From NCBI GenBank assembly GCA_029379385.1, contig CM055609.1:1116001-1180000 (forward strand): a stretch of 64,000 nt of DNA, given 5' to 3'. Below the pieces are notes generated by a model. It was not told the DNA's origin. It saw only the letters and a program-made list of their open reading frames with translations, and searched no databases. The stretch is from Quillaja saponaria (taxonomy: Eukaryota > Streptophyta > Magnoliopsida > Fabales > Quillajaceae). The translations under genes and the position numbers were made by a program. Below, in pieces: positions 1 through 10,950 of this stretch; position 1 is the first letter of the stretch, and every line of letters begins with the position of its first letter.

Positions 1-64
1 CTTAGCTCTTGTTTTGTAGTCCATATTATGGTCAAATGCGACTGTGCGGGCTGCGAAGGAGACT

Positions 65-330
65 ATGACGACGTCTATGATGCAGTGGTGTGGCGCAGTA
101 GCGAGGCGGGTGCTGATGTCGGAGAGACCTTCTTTAACGGCGGCGTCAACATCTACAGGGGCGGTGCCGATATTGTGTGGTCGTGGGGACAAGAGGACAA
201 AGAAAGGGAAGCGATTTAAGGGATCGTACGGCAACGCCAGGCCTGAGAAGGAGAAGAAGATTGAACGCATCAAGGACAAGGTCGAGGTTCCCAGTCCACT
301 CCTTGGCCTCTTCCTTTCAAGCTTACCTGA
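65..330 (+). CDS. Mitochondrial small-subunit ribosomal protein bTHXm/S31, frameshifted near C-terminus
   Basis: Plant mitochondrial 30S ribosomal protein S31 (bTHX type) is a small basic protein that stabilises the head of the small ribosomal subunit. The reading frame from the ATG at 65 gives MTTSMMQWCGAVARRV, then the family hallmark LCGRGDKRTKKGKRFKGSYG followed by NARPEKEKKIERIKDKVEVP. The N-terminus is basic and Ser/Thr-rich, as expected of a mitochondrial presequence. After VEVP (codon ending at 292) the open frame turns into an unrelated tail running to a stop near 367. The expected family ending (STPWPLPFKL plus one residue) is present in the next frame from 295, with stop TGA at 328-330. 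One base is therefore missing at about 293-295. With it restored the protein would be 88 residues, the usual size. It may be a pseudogene, a variant with an altered tail, or a sequence error. Single exon; only 64 bp of upstream sequence lies in the window. Confidence 0.82.
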
Positions 331-400
331 TTTTATACACACTCAATACCCACTTCTCTCCCTCTGATTTTATACACACTCAATTACCCACTTCTCTCCC
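327..400. repeat. 37-bp tandem duplication at the S31 stop codon
   Basis: Two adjacent copies (327-363 and 364-400) of a unit starting ctgattttatacacactcaa are nearly identical. The first copy carries the expected S31 stop codon, so the duplication lies at the gene's 3' end. Confidence 0.85.
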
Positions 401-1650
401 ACAACATTTGTTGTGGTTGTAGCTCTGAGATTTTTGAAATGAAATTAGGGGTTAAGGTTCATGGGTTGTGATTAAATATCTATTATTATCATGATTTAGT
501 AATAAAAATGTTTTCTTTAATGTAATTCGGTGTTGTCGGTTTGTTTGGTTGTCAAGAAAGTGTTTGAAGATGAAGGAAATTATCACCATGAATCTCTCTT
601 ATTCATTTGAGTTGAGTACATTATGCAAACTTTTAACTGCATTTAGGAACAACTAAATAGATGGTAAATGAAAAATCAAACATTGATGTTACTGTATGCA
701 TATTAGTGAAGCCAGGACTGGGAAACATATGACCAAACAAAAAAGCAAAAAATTTAGATACAGAAGGGATTGCATTTGGAACGATGACATTTAGATTTCC
801 AAAGGACTATGCTTTGTAGATACATAATGTTAGAGAGTGAAGTATATATATGTCTATATGTATATGGTAGTGGATAAATGTCTATGCCCCTGAGATTGAA
901 ACGTGAGCCAACCCCATATGGTGGTGAGTTGAGCATTTGCTTTGCCATAGAGATAGGCTGTTGGGTATATAGTCAATTCATTCTATTGTCAGACATCTTT
1001 TCTTTGAAGCACATAAATGTGAGATTGAGGATACAAAAACTGAAGAAATGAGTTATAAGAAACTGAGTTGAAGACAACAGAAAAAGCCTCCACGGTCTAT
1101 TTTGATCAAGAGCATGACCATTGTGATATGACCACAAAGACACAGGCAATTAAGTTGCAAATGAACATTGTGATATGATCACAAACACACAGGCAATTAT
1201 TTTGTAGATGAACATTGTCTTTAAGTGATCAAATATGGGAAAACATAAACACATAATGGCTGAGTTAGATGATGGTAATGGATATATTCTCTGAATCAGA
1301 ATGTTATGTTGTTATGTCTGCAAGAAGTGCTGATTTAGATTTCCTCTCCTAATAGGTAGATTTAACTTATAAAAGAAAATGTTCAAATGTAGCTTTCTTC
1401 CCTTATACATATTCTCAATTCTGTTGACCTAGTGACCTAGCTTTCTTTCCTGAAATTTACTGAGGTCCTGGGGAAGAAAAAAAAAATTCTGCTTTGATTG
1501 TAAAATGAAAGAATGCAGAATAGGAAACAAGGGTTAAATTGAGAAAAATAGCATATCATTAAGTTATTGTAAGAACAGGGTGCTGCTACGACAATATCAA
1601 AACAAGGTAACCTGAAAGTTCATATGCATTCTTGTTGCTGCCTCAGTGCC
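401..1650. other. Intergenic, no gene seen; 47-bp tandem repeat at 1119-1212
   Basis: AT-rich DNA without a convincing coding exon on either strand. It includes a two-copy tandem repeat (1119-1165 and 1166-1212, about 85% identical) beginning cattgtgatatga. Open frames here are short and have no recognisable composition. Confidence 0.6.
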
Positions 1651-1926
1651 TTATAAAGAACTGGTTTCCTCCTGCTGGTATAACTCTTCTGACAACTTAA
1701 GAAACAAGTCTGCAAGTATGGGAAGCCCCAGTGCCAAAATCAAGAGGCCGCAGAGCATAATTATTGCTCCAACACTTGAAGCCCATTGTCTTTGAATTTG
1801 AGTTGCTATTTTATATACGAAGTAGACGGTCCATAACAACGAAGTCATAGCAATCAGTAACAAAATTATGCGTAATGTTATTGCAAAAGTTGATGTATTT
1901 GTGTGGATCTTTTTTACCCAAGGCAA
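1651..1926 (-). other. Hydrophobic reading frame of unknown identity, possible exon or gene relic
   Basis: The frame is open on the minus strand from just after a TGA at 1932-1930 to a stop at 1653-1651. It encodes two clear hydrophobic segments (around TLRIILLLIAMTSLLWTVYF and VGAIIMLCGLLILALGLPIL) followed by a polar acidic tail ending QEETSSL. The composition is that of a real membrane protein. However, there is no ATG at the head of the frame, and no good polypyrimidine-AG acceptor between the TGA and the hydrophobic part; the only nearby AG follows a run of A. It could be the remnant of a terminal exon whose upstream exons have been lost. I do not recognise the family. Confidence 0.3.
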
Positions 1927-1932
1927 TATTCA

Positions 1933-2783
1933 TGCTATCTAGAATTATAGAAATGACCCCTCCAAGAAGAGTGTTGGAGGCTGAAATTGAAAGTTGTTAA
2001 GTAATAATAGGATAACAGTTGTGAAATGAGAATAACAAAAGTAAAATCAACCCCAAGAGAGACTCCATTTGCATATAAGCTTACAGCAAAATTCAATTTT
2101 AGTTGGAAATGAAAAGTTGTCAAACTAGTAAACCATTTCGGGTCGAAAACACGTAACCCAATCCAAGTTGAAAATGGGTAACCCAATCCTAACTGAAAAG
2201 GTAACTCAATCCTAATAAAACACTTTTGGGCCTAATATTAGAGCCTCGGAAATTAAACTCTGAAGGATAATCATAGAGATGAAAGGTTTACTTATATTTG
2301 ATCATAAAGCCCATTGATAGAAAAAACTTGTTTTATAGTAACAATTTCCAAGTAAAAAAAAAAAAAAAAATTTAAAATTTCCTAGATTAGAGATTGGATT
2401 TGATAATACTGTGACTTGTTGTAATTTCTGGTTTATATTACTTTGAAATATTAGGCTGACACAAAATTACAAATGTTTTACATAATCGACAGAGTTTTTG
2501 TTTAGCAAGAAATGATTTTTAATACCGTGAAATTGTGCTGAACATTGTCTTCAAACCTTTGACATCACATTTCAATCAGAGTCTCAAATTTTTGGCTTTT
2601 CTCTTTTTTTATACCATGAAATTATGCTAGCCTGGTCTGAGTCAAAGATCCACATGGAGAAACTCCAAAGTACGCATTAACAAGGAGCAAACAGACATCT
2701 CAACATTAATTGTTCAAATTTTAAAATACCACGTGCCTTGTGCTCAGCGACACATTGAAGACACAGCCTTCAATTTTTTTTGC
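1933..2783. other. Intergenic, no gene seen
   Basis: AT-rich sequence. A stretch at about 2150-2215 repeats a roughly 24-bp motif around gtaacccaatcc three times with decay. No coding exon can be supported. Confidence 0.5.
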
Positions 2784-2837
2784 TCAGATACAGCCTTCAT
2801 CATTATCTTCAACATCGTAACCATTGATCATCTCAAT
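2784..2837 (-). other. Second, distal candidate terminal exon of the B22 gene
   Basis: After an AG acceptor (CAG, revcomp of 2838-2840) this reads IEMINGYDVEDNDEGCI and a TGA. It has the same phase and the same opening (IE) as the proximal last exon at 3273-3232 (IEIVYDYGREEND), and both acceptors share the 14-bp plus-strand string atctcaatctgcat. It looks like a duplicated and diverged last exon, usable by alternative splicing or simply decaying. Confidence 0.6.
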
Positions 2838-5470
2838 CTGCATGATTAAAAAGGACAAACTCAGTCACAAGAGAAAAGTCATGCACAATATACTTCAGCA
2901 TTATTTTCAAAATGTGTTTGACTCTTTATTAGATATAAAGAGAGATCTTTCCTTCCACTACATCCATGTGCTTTAATTGATATTTTCTTCTTCCATAAGA
3001 GAAAATGATGTTAAATAAAAATCTGAACGTTGCAATTTACGACATAAGAACCACCAATTATTTGCCAAACCTACTTCCAAACCCATTTAAGGTTGAAATC
3101 CCAACCAAATTCCAAAGCTAATAAGCTCACAGTAGTTTTCCAATGAAAGAATATACAGCAAGTGAAAAAGATGTCAAGCAACTAATTTTATTGCTCACAT
3201 TTATTTATTTGCATGAAAAAAGATGCAGGCTTCAGTCATTCTCTTCACGGCCATAATCATAAACTATCTCAATCTGCATCAACAACAGAATACCAAATTG
3301 GTCAGAAGCAATTAAGTATAACTCAAAGCACTTACACACCATCTCTCAGAAGGAACAGTAGAATATTAAAATGATAGCTGTAAAACCAAAATAAAGAAAC
3401 AAGAGCTCAACAAAGAGCAGTCTTTTTTCATTTCTTTCCATATCGCATTCCGTCTAAAACTTGTTACTAGCACAGATGTCATAGTGTATGATGCAAAGTG
3501 AAATAGATACACATATGTCAAAACTCATCCAGCTTCAAGAGGAGGCAAAAAGTTAACTTGGGACAACCGTACCATTGTAAATCTATGAACTCAGAAGAAG
3601 GGTCACTGAAGCTAACGGAAAACACTCAATTCCATCTTTTAGTTCTCACATTAAGCCACAAAACAAGTTCATAAATATCTCCTCTTTCCATTTGAATTCA
3701 ATTCAGTCAGAAAAGTGATGCATAAATTGCATATAGTAACACTAAAGAGTCAAACAGAATGCAAACATGCTATAAATTAAAAATAGGTGACTAACAGCAG
3801 AAAGAAAAATGTGAATGGAATGAACAAAACAATAATATAAACAACAATATACTAAATCATATACAGTCATAAGGAATTACCCCAGAAGGCGGAGTTGGAT
3901 TTCGAGTAAACTTGGAACCACCAGGAGCCCATGGAACTTTACATCAGAAAAGGGGGGAAAAGGAGAACAAAAAATAGAAAATGTAAGATTCAAAATGCAT
4001 CAGTGAACTCTAAAGAAAAGACAAGGTCAGTGCAGAGAAGTATTATCGATTTCTCATAATCATGTAACTAGAACATTTAAATACAACCATCCCTCTAAAA
4101 CAAAACTACAAGCAAATCAATCTTAGTTTATGCAATGAGAAACATAAAAAAAAAAAAATGGAAACAAGCCAGTTTTCTATAACCTATGAAATTTTAGAAT
4201 AATTAGAATACAGGCAATGCCTGCTTCTGGATATCAGTTCATGTAAATTAACCAGTCATTTACACAAAATCCAACATCCTAAGACCGCATGGGGATGGTA
4301 CCATGAGAAGATTTGAGCCTGTGCTACGGGGATGGTACCATGATAATTTTTAGAGCAAAGTCACCACAAAATCTGTTGATGCTAGATAGACTAGACTTCT
4401 GGGTATAAGGATTTAGAAAAGAAACAATGTACCGTGATAATTTTTTGAGCAAAGTCACCACAAAAAACGTTGATGCTAGATAGACTAGACTTCTGGGTAT
4501 AAGGATTTAGAAAAGAAACAATGTTCGGGAAATTGAATCCATCAAAGCAAACTGAGTGAGAAAGAAATCTTGATCATTTCTCACTGAGGTGATATTGCAT
4601 GATTCCACAAAAACAGTATCAGAATGACCAACAAATGGTAACCAGAAAGGAAGTGTCAGTACTAGAAATTCTATCATATGCATACCAATGTAAGGATCAG
4701 GGTGTCTCCACTTATTGTAGGCTGCTTCACCATCAGCTATCATCCTGTCAATAGTGTCAAGGTCTTCCTGTACATCCACCAACAATTAAAGATACCAAAC
4801 TTAAGACATTACTTATGCTTAGATTGATTAAAAAAAACATACCATTTCCAGCAAAATGATTGTAACCACGAAGATTGCTTCTTGTAATTTTCTACGTAGT
4901 CCTTATAATAAACAGTTTAGAGTAAAATAAAATATATCAGACTACAATATATTAATCAAGTTTGAGCTTTCACTCTTATTATGGCATTGTCTTATTCTTA
5001 CAAAGCGAAATTTTCATTGACTTTATAAATAAATGATTCAAAAAACTCATTTAAAATCCTCACAAAAAAGAATATATATATTTGGTACTTAACCCACTCA
5101 TGGATTATGTTTGCCCTTTCAATCCTATCCCCTATTACACTTTACATAACCTTGGGAATGCAAAATATAATCAGTAAATCATTATTAGTGCAAAAATCTG
5201 AAGCAAAACCAAGAAGTAAATTAGGGGAACGAACCACGTGTCTGTTTGCTTCGAACCTTTCCCGCAGGTCTGAAGCCTGAAAAAAAGCATCAAAATTTAA
5301 TTAGAAGAACTGCTATGTAATTTGAAAGATTCAATCCCACAATATAATTTGAAAGTATGAGATCGAAAATGGTGGAGGGTGTACATCTTTGTAGAAGAGG
5401 TGGCGATGGACAGCCCAGTTCAGAGTATCTTTGATCGAGCTAAGTATGTTGCAACCGATATCGCGCTCAT
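2784..5470 (-). CDS. Complex I subunit B22 (NDUFB9-like LYR protein) with deleted LYR segment and duplicated last exon
   Basis: NDUFB9/B22 is an accessory LYR-family subunit of the membrane arm of mitochondrial NADH dehydrogenase. Exons (minus strand): 5470-5385, 5276-5235, 4767-4686, 3936-3881, then 3273-3232; a second candidate last exon is 2837-2784. Family blocks are clear: KDTLNWAVHRHLFYKD, ASDLRERFEANRHV, AAYNKWRHPDPYI, VPWAPGGSKFTRNPTPPSG, IEIVYDYGREEND. Exon 1 is abnormal. The ATG frame reads MSAISVATYLAR as expected, then runs into TGA, while the conserved KDTLNW block follows in another frame. The family has about 15 more residues here, including the LYR motif, so about 46 nt appear deleted. 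Restoring 46 nt gives 117 residues, the family length. All other exons, splice sites and phases are intact. Either a recently broken gene or an assembly error. Confidence 0.8.
4337..4524. repeat. 94-bp tandem duplication in a B22 intron
   Basis: Copies at 4337-4430 and 4431-4524 share long identical stretches, for example gatgctagatagactagact, and differ at only a handful of positions. It lies in the intron between exons 3 and 4 of the B22 gene and has no evident function. Confidence 0.85.
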
Positions 5471-5570
5471 TTCTCTCACTGTCTCTCGGCCACTGTCGTC
5501 TTTGCTCGTCTTTGCAGGTGAGGAGCTAGCGACTTACCAGTAAATTGACAAGGAGTGAAAACAACGTCGT

Positions 5571-6523
5571 TTCGATAGGTTCCACCTTCCCCTCTCTTTC
5601 CTTTTTTTTTTTTTTTATTCATACAATTGTTTTGGATGAATTTGTTTCCCTATTTTTTTGGCTAAGAATTCTTTTAGTGTATTTATTTTATTTATTAATA
5701 AATGATAATCTAAATACTGCAAAAAAAAAAAATCAATCTCAAATATTATTGATCAATTCTATTAATTAAATCTTTTATTATTTGAACTTGAAGTATTATT
5801 TAAAAATATATTGTCAGTTAAACTAATAACTAATTAGTATAGATAATAAAAGTCACGTTACACCAGAACAAAAAAAAAAAAAAAGGATTCAGATTTCTAG
5901 CTTAACAAGGCTAAGCAAATGGAATTTATATTCCAGAGACTTCTGAAAGTAAAGAGTAAGTATTCTAACTTGTAAACGAAGAGTTTTGCATTATGGGATC
6001 TCTGGTTTGAGTTTTTCAGCTTCTGAATTCTGTAGCTGACAGTAAATAAATCTGGGTAGTTATATTTGCTGACACTATATTATGGCTGATTACATGCTTC
6101 AAACTTGTAATTGGCAGTGTTACATCTTGTTCCATGTCCTAGTTTACTAAAGTACTACCACAGGTTCAACAATGGTGGTTGAATGAGCTTTCTAAATGCT
6201 AAGGACTTTTATCTAGGTCTTACTTACCGGGACAAAACCAGATGGTAGTGGGTAATAGTTGCTTTGAGGTTTGATTCATTTTATTGTGAATTTGGACAAG
6301 ATTTTAAGGAGGTTGAATGCTAAAATTCAAGCATTTAGATCATTGTATCAGCAAGAAGTTTATTAATTTACTAAAAGTACATGTAATCATGAGCAAAAAT
6401 AGTATCCATGGCTATAAAGGATAACACATTTTAGACAAATTAATCTTCCATTCTCCCTCATCATCTGACACTGTTGGTGGTGGTGGTGCTCCATCTATGT
6501 CTTGACTCTTGAACACAAACAGC
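5571..6523. other. Intergenic between B22 and aldolase
   Basis: This holds the 5' flank of the B22 gene and the 3' flank of the aldolase gene. It is AT-rich with A and T runs (about 5606-5618, 5720-5731 and 5870-5884). A possible 5' UTR donor for B22 (CTG|GTAAGT on minus) lies at about 5540. No coding exon seen. Confidence 0.5.
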
Positions 6524-8458
6524 TTAGTACACATAGCCCTTGACAAACAATTCTTTCTTGGCTTCCTCTGACTCACCCTCACCAGTGTACTTCCCGAACT
6601 GAGCAAGAGAATTGGCCTTGGCACGAATAAGCAGAGCCTCCTGAGCGGCCTTCACATTCTCAGGCCTGCCTCCCCAAGTCTTCAAGCAGGTGTTCTGGAG
6701 AGCTCTGGCGTATGAGAAAGACACATGCCATGGGTTTGGAGATTGGTTCATTGCATTTAGGTTCAATGTTGCTTCAACCTCAGATTGCCCACCAGACAAA
6801 AACTGTTCAACTCAACAATTTCATGGTTACTGGATGAATTATAGTAAACCAGATGAGAAAATGTGGTATATAAGGAATCAAAATTGGAACTTACCATAAT
6901 TCCAGGGACAGCTGGGGGGATTCTTCTGTGAAGGAGATTGAGGGTGTATTCAGCAACTTGTTGAGGAGTGGCCCTCTCCTTGTGCTCAGCTCCAGGAGTA
7001 ACCATGCTAGGCTTGAGAAGAATACCCTCAAACAGGACATTGTTCTCAGCAAGGTAGAAAAAAACCTCAGCCCAAACCTTTTGAGCTACTTCAAAAGTCC
7101 TATCAATACCATGCTCACCATCAAGCAAGATTTCTGGCTCCACAATTGGGACCAAACCATTGTCCTACAATAAAACATCAAAAGGTCAAATTTTGCATAT
7201 CAATATCTTCGGAGGACTACAAATGGTACCAATGCATATGAAACAATTTTATTTTAGCTAGTTTTCTTACCTGAGAAATGGCGGCATAGCGGGCAAGACC
7301 CCAGGCTGCTTCCTTGACTGCCAAGGCAGAAGGGCCGTTGGGGATGCTCACAACAGTACGCCTAATTAATCAAAATGGTGTTAAGTTACATCTCAATGTC
7401 AAATACAATACATGGAGGGATTAAGATGTATGCATACCACTTGGCGAAACGGGCACCCTGCTGGTAGTAAGCAGCTGTTCGAGAGGCAAGACCATCCAGA
7501 CCTTGGCACCATGACTCATCATTGGAACCAGCCAGGGGCACCAAACCCTTTAGTTTTCGTATTACAAACCAGATATAAGTATAATTCCCTTCAGAGTTTA
7601 TTAGTTACTAAAACAAAACTAAAAGAAACAAAAAAGAAAAAAAAAAGAAAAGATTTCCAACATTAGGCACGTCACTTCATAGGCATACAATACACATGTA
7701 TAATATGGGAGTTATACAAATGTTCAGCTAGTCGGGGTTAACAGAGGATGAATTTCCAGAAAATGAGAAATAGAAAACCGGGACTGTGAAGTGAAACAAA
7801 GAAAAGAATTTTCCTTATTTCATGGATTCCAAAAGCAGAAAATGGAAACACCCATTATTAGTGAGAGAAAAAAGAGAGAAATTGATAAGCCAATTCTAAT
7901 GGCTGACCTTGTCGACTTTGATACCAGGGACAATGTTTTGCTCAACAAGCACATCGATTATCTTTTTTCCATCAATGGTAGATTGGTACAGAGTTTCCTC
8001 AAACAGTATGGCACCAGAAATGTACTGACCGAGTCCAGGCACTGTGACAAGGAGGGTACGGTATGCTTGGCGGTTAGCCTCAGTGTTCTCTAAACCAATT
8101 GAAGCCAGACGCTTCCCACAGGTAGCATTAGACTCGTCCATGGCCAAAATTCCACGCCCTGGAGATGCAACTGTTTTCTATTTACATAAAACACAAAAGA
8201 GCATATCAAGGCTGTCTTACGCTACTAGGACAGAATTTAAGGATGTAACTTTGGTTAGAGCATTTAACTTATGTAACATACCGCGGTTTTGACGAGCTCG
8301 TCAGCATAGGAACTAGCTCTCACTGTGAGGGCTGATGGAGTGGTGGGGTTGCATCTGACAACTGATACCGAAGGTTGGCGAAGAGTCTGGCCCTTAATCC
8401 ATTCAGACTTGTCAAGAACAGGGGATGACTTGAGGAGAGTAGCTGATGCAGACGCCAT
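6524..8458 (-). CDS. FBA: Fructose-bisphosphate aldolase, class I, chloroplastic
   Basis: Catalyses reversible condensation of dihydroxyacetone phosphate with glyceraldehyde-3-phosphate (and erythrose-4-phosphate) in the Calvin cycle, in the stroma. Six exons: 8458-8282, 8177-7908, 7547-7438, 7361-7271, 7164-6895, 6802-6524, all with GT-AG borders and matching phases, giving 398 residues. The first ~45 residues are a Ser/Thr-rich transit peptide ([20 protein letters not shown] at the start). Class I signatures follow: [38 protein letters not shown], and the Schiff-base lysine K267 in [14 protein letters not shown]. The C-terminus is KGYVY, with the conserved terminal Tyr. Length and splice pattern match plastid aldolases of the Arabidopsis FBA1/FBA2 group. 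It appears fully functional. Expression is expected to be light-regulated, as in the family; a TATA box is visible upstream. Confidence 0.97.
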
Positions 8459-8560
8459 GTTTTGCTTTTGCTAGCAGACTAACGAGCACACTGACTATAA
8501 TCTTATCTTCTCTAGCAAGGTCTGTGTGTGCCTCTTTACCACACATGCTTTCGCTCCCAG

Positions 8561-8568
8561 TATTTATA
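8561..8568 (-). promoter_or_regulatory. TATA box of the aldolase gene
   Basis: TATAAATA on the minus strand, about 103 bp upstream of the aldolase ATG at 8458, a normal distance for a short 5' UTR. An ATTGG (CCAAT on plus) occurs a few tens of bases further upstream, near 8620. Confidence 0.55.
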
Positions 8569-8570
8569 AT

Positions 8571-9237
8571 TGTGAAGTGTAGCATAAACGATGTCTAATT
8601 AGAGGCTGCCGTGCTCCAACCAATCCCAATTTGACATGGGGGTGATAAACTTTGCTGAATTGGCATACTGGCATACGTGGTTGAAATTGATGGTTTTTTT
8701 CCCACCTCCCCCCTAGTGTCAAAAAAGGAAAGCACTTTTGGGTCTATACAAGAACAACAAATTGACTAATTTACATAATTGATCATATAGCGTACAAATT
8801 AGAGTCGTGATTTCCCCTGAAAGTAAATGTAAGGTTGTGATTTCACTTGCCCGTTGTTTGTTTGCTTCTTACTGATTAATGGTCATGGTTTAACTACAGG
8901 ATTTGATGCGATTGTGCCATGAATGACAATGGTAGATAGGATGGCATATCAGTTGTTCCATGTATGAATATCATGGAGTGGGTTCATTGCAATGAAACCA
9001 TGGTACTTTGTACTCCATGAAACTATAAGCAAATTCAGGAAGTATGTCCGAAGCATAAAGACAAATCTACTCTCCCTCACTACCGCCTGCGCGCCAACAC
9101 CCCCCCCCCCCCCACCCACCACAAAGGAGTCCTCCAGACTGCGATCCTTATCAATGCAAAAGAACCAAGCAAAAATGAGACAGATATTCTACCCATAAAT
9201 GTTTAATTAAGCATAAACATTATGACAGATGAATTGT
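8571..9237. other. Intergenic: aldolase promoter side and 3' flank of the acidic-protein gene
   Basis: No coding exon. It contains the upstream region of the aldolase gene and a run of 14 C at about 9100-9113, a site prone to sequencing and replication slippage. Confidence 0.5.
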
Positions 9238-9963
9238 TCAACGAGAATTTTGACTCAAAGACAGGTCAGAAATGCTTGCAATCAAATTCTCAATTGACTC
9301 TTCTTCCAAGCCCTTCAATTCCTCAGAATCATCAAACTTTGATGGTGTTGATTGAATGGGACTTACTGTAAGGGCTTTATTTAACTGTTTATCAAGTTCA
9401 TATTCCTCAGAAGGGATGTTTAACTCCCATACCCTGAAGATTTCTTCATATGAGGGCTCTGTCTCATAAGTTGAAGGATCCGAATCAAGTCCAGCTTCAA
9501 TATCTCCACTTTCTTTCACATCTTCGTTATAAGTTGGCTGAAAAGGGTTTCCTCGAAAAGTCGATGATGGCAAAACGTTACTTTCTTCCTGGTCTGGTGC
9601 ATCATCAGTACTTCTTTCTGCTGCTTCACTAAGGGACAGAGGAGTATGAGTATCATCAGTTTTGGGAAATTGTGCAGTTTCTCCCTCCTCATCAGAAGAA
9701 AGTACCTCCATGTCAGTTGCTCCCATATAATCATGAGTTGTATCAGAGCAAGTATCCAGTGATTCAGGTTGGATATCAATACTTTCTAGTAAGGCATCTT
9801 TCATAGAATTCCACTTACTTTCTGAAATTTCAGAATCTGCAACCAAGCATGAATCAGCCCAAGCAATATCTTCAGGAGAAACCACTTCTTTCTGTTGGGA
9901 ATTAATGGAGTTGGAAATAAGTGATGAAATTGATTGTTCCTCCTCGTCACTTCTGATATCCAT
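9238..9963 (-). CDS. Acidic plant protein of unknown function
   Basis: Single coding exon for 241 residues beginning MDIRSDEEEQSISSLISNSI. It is very rich in Asp, Glu and Ser, with no membrane segment, signal peptide or known domain that I recognise, and is probably largely disordered. A Trp-containing block (SYEEIFRVWELNIPSEEYEL, about residues 172-191) and two related ends (ISSLISNSI near the N-terminus and IENLIASISDLSLSQNSR at the C-terminus) look like short conserved motifs that could bind partners. The minus-strand sequence just before the ATG is TTTGTAG|GC ATG, a good splice acceptor. A matching donor at 10796 (AAG|GTACG) implies a 5' UTR intron of about 830 bp and a non-coding first exon near 10800-10870. 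The long, clean frame with biased codons supports a real gene. Confidence 0.75.
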   Translation of the reverse strand: MDIRSDEEEQSISSLISNSINSQQKEVVSPEDIAWADSCLVADSEISESKWNSMKDALLESIDIQPESLDTCSDTTHDYMGATDMEVLSSDEEGETAQFPKTDDTHTPLSLSEAAERSTDDAPDQEESNVLPSSTFRGNPFQPTYNEDVKESGDIEAGLDSDPSTYETEPSYEEIFRVWELNIPSEEYELDKQLNKALTVSPIQSTPSKFDDSEELKGLEEESIENLIASISDLSLSQNSR

Positions 9964-10950
9964 GCCTACAAATTTGTTACAAGAAATGTTTAAGTAAGAA
10001 GAAAAATATGGTTGAGTAATAGGAAAAATATGTTTGAGCAGCTTCTATCCTAACCAACTAGCTAGTGCTACGGAAGCCATATATGAAAAACAACCAGGAC
10101 ACAGGCGCCAACTACTATTTGGAAGTTGGGTTTCTCATAACTAGAACAACATTTAATATGTTAGTGACTAAGTTCATAACCTAGCAAAACCCTTTTTATG
10201 AATTTCAAAAACCAAACGTGAGAGACACAATTTTAACACATGCAAAACTAGCAGATATGAGCAGGACAACAAGTATGACGGAATAGTTGTCTTTTACAAC
10301 TGATTTCAAAATTATACCCATTAAAAGAGAACCAGACTAAATCATTATCAAATTAAAAGAGAATAGTTGTCATTCCTAGCCAAGTGTCCACCATTATCAA
10401 GTAGTTTTCCTTGTTCTACTACTTGCAGCAATTGAGTTGGGGTACTCTTTGAATTGGGCAATCTCAGAAGTCAGAAAACAAAACCTTGGTATAAAACATA
10501 TTTCAGATTGGTCTCCAAATCATACTAAACTCAACCTTGACGGAAAAAGAAAATTGGGCTGCGAAAGCTTTATAAGAATATTGTATATTATCCCATATAA
10601 ACAAATTGAAAGGGGGGCGACTGAAGCAATCTTGTAACTAAGCCCTAAACCCTAAAACTCAAACTCAAGGGACAGTCTAAAAATAAACGGGGGAGAAAAA
10701 TGAAAAAGCAAGAGTAGCTATGGCGACCTAATCACCATTGCTGGTTCTTCTTCTGAAAAGAGAGGAAATTGAAGGGGAATTAGATTAGCACGTACCTTAT
10801 GGAATCGAAAAAACCCTAATTTTCGCAAACCCGGAAGGAGAAATTAGGATGAGGATGTACTCTGAAACGTAAAAATGGGTTTTGCGCGGTTGAAGAGGAA
10901 GTAATTGAGCCATGGATCGCAGGGCATTTATGACATTAAAAAGCATAAAT

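Noticed and set aside
9100..9113. Run of 14 C
   Set aside because: Simple homopolymer with no gene overlap; noted only as a likely sequencing-error site.
10048..10066. 16-bp exact match to part of the tRNA-Glu gene (tatcctaaccaactag)
   Set aside because: Only the D-arm region matches; there is no B box or acceptor stem nearby, so neither a tRNA nor a clear tRNA-derived SINE.
10437..10637. Plus-strand frame with WSPNHTKLNLDGK, faintly like an RNase H segment of LINE elements
   Set aside because: Too short and isolated, inside the 5' UTR intron of the acidic-protein gene, with no neighbouring reverse-transcriptase sequence.
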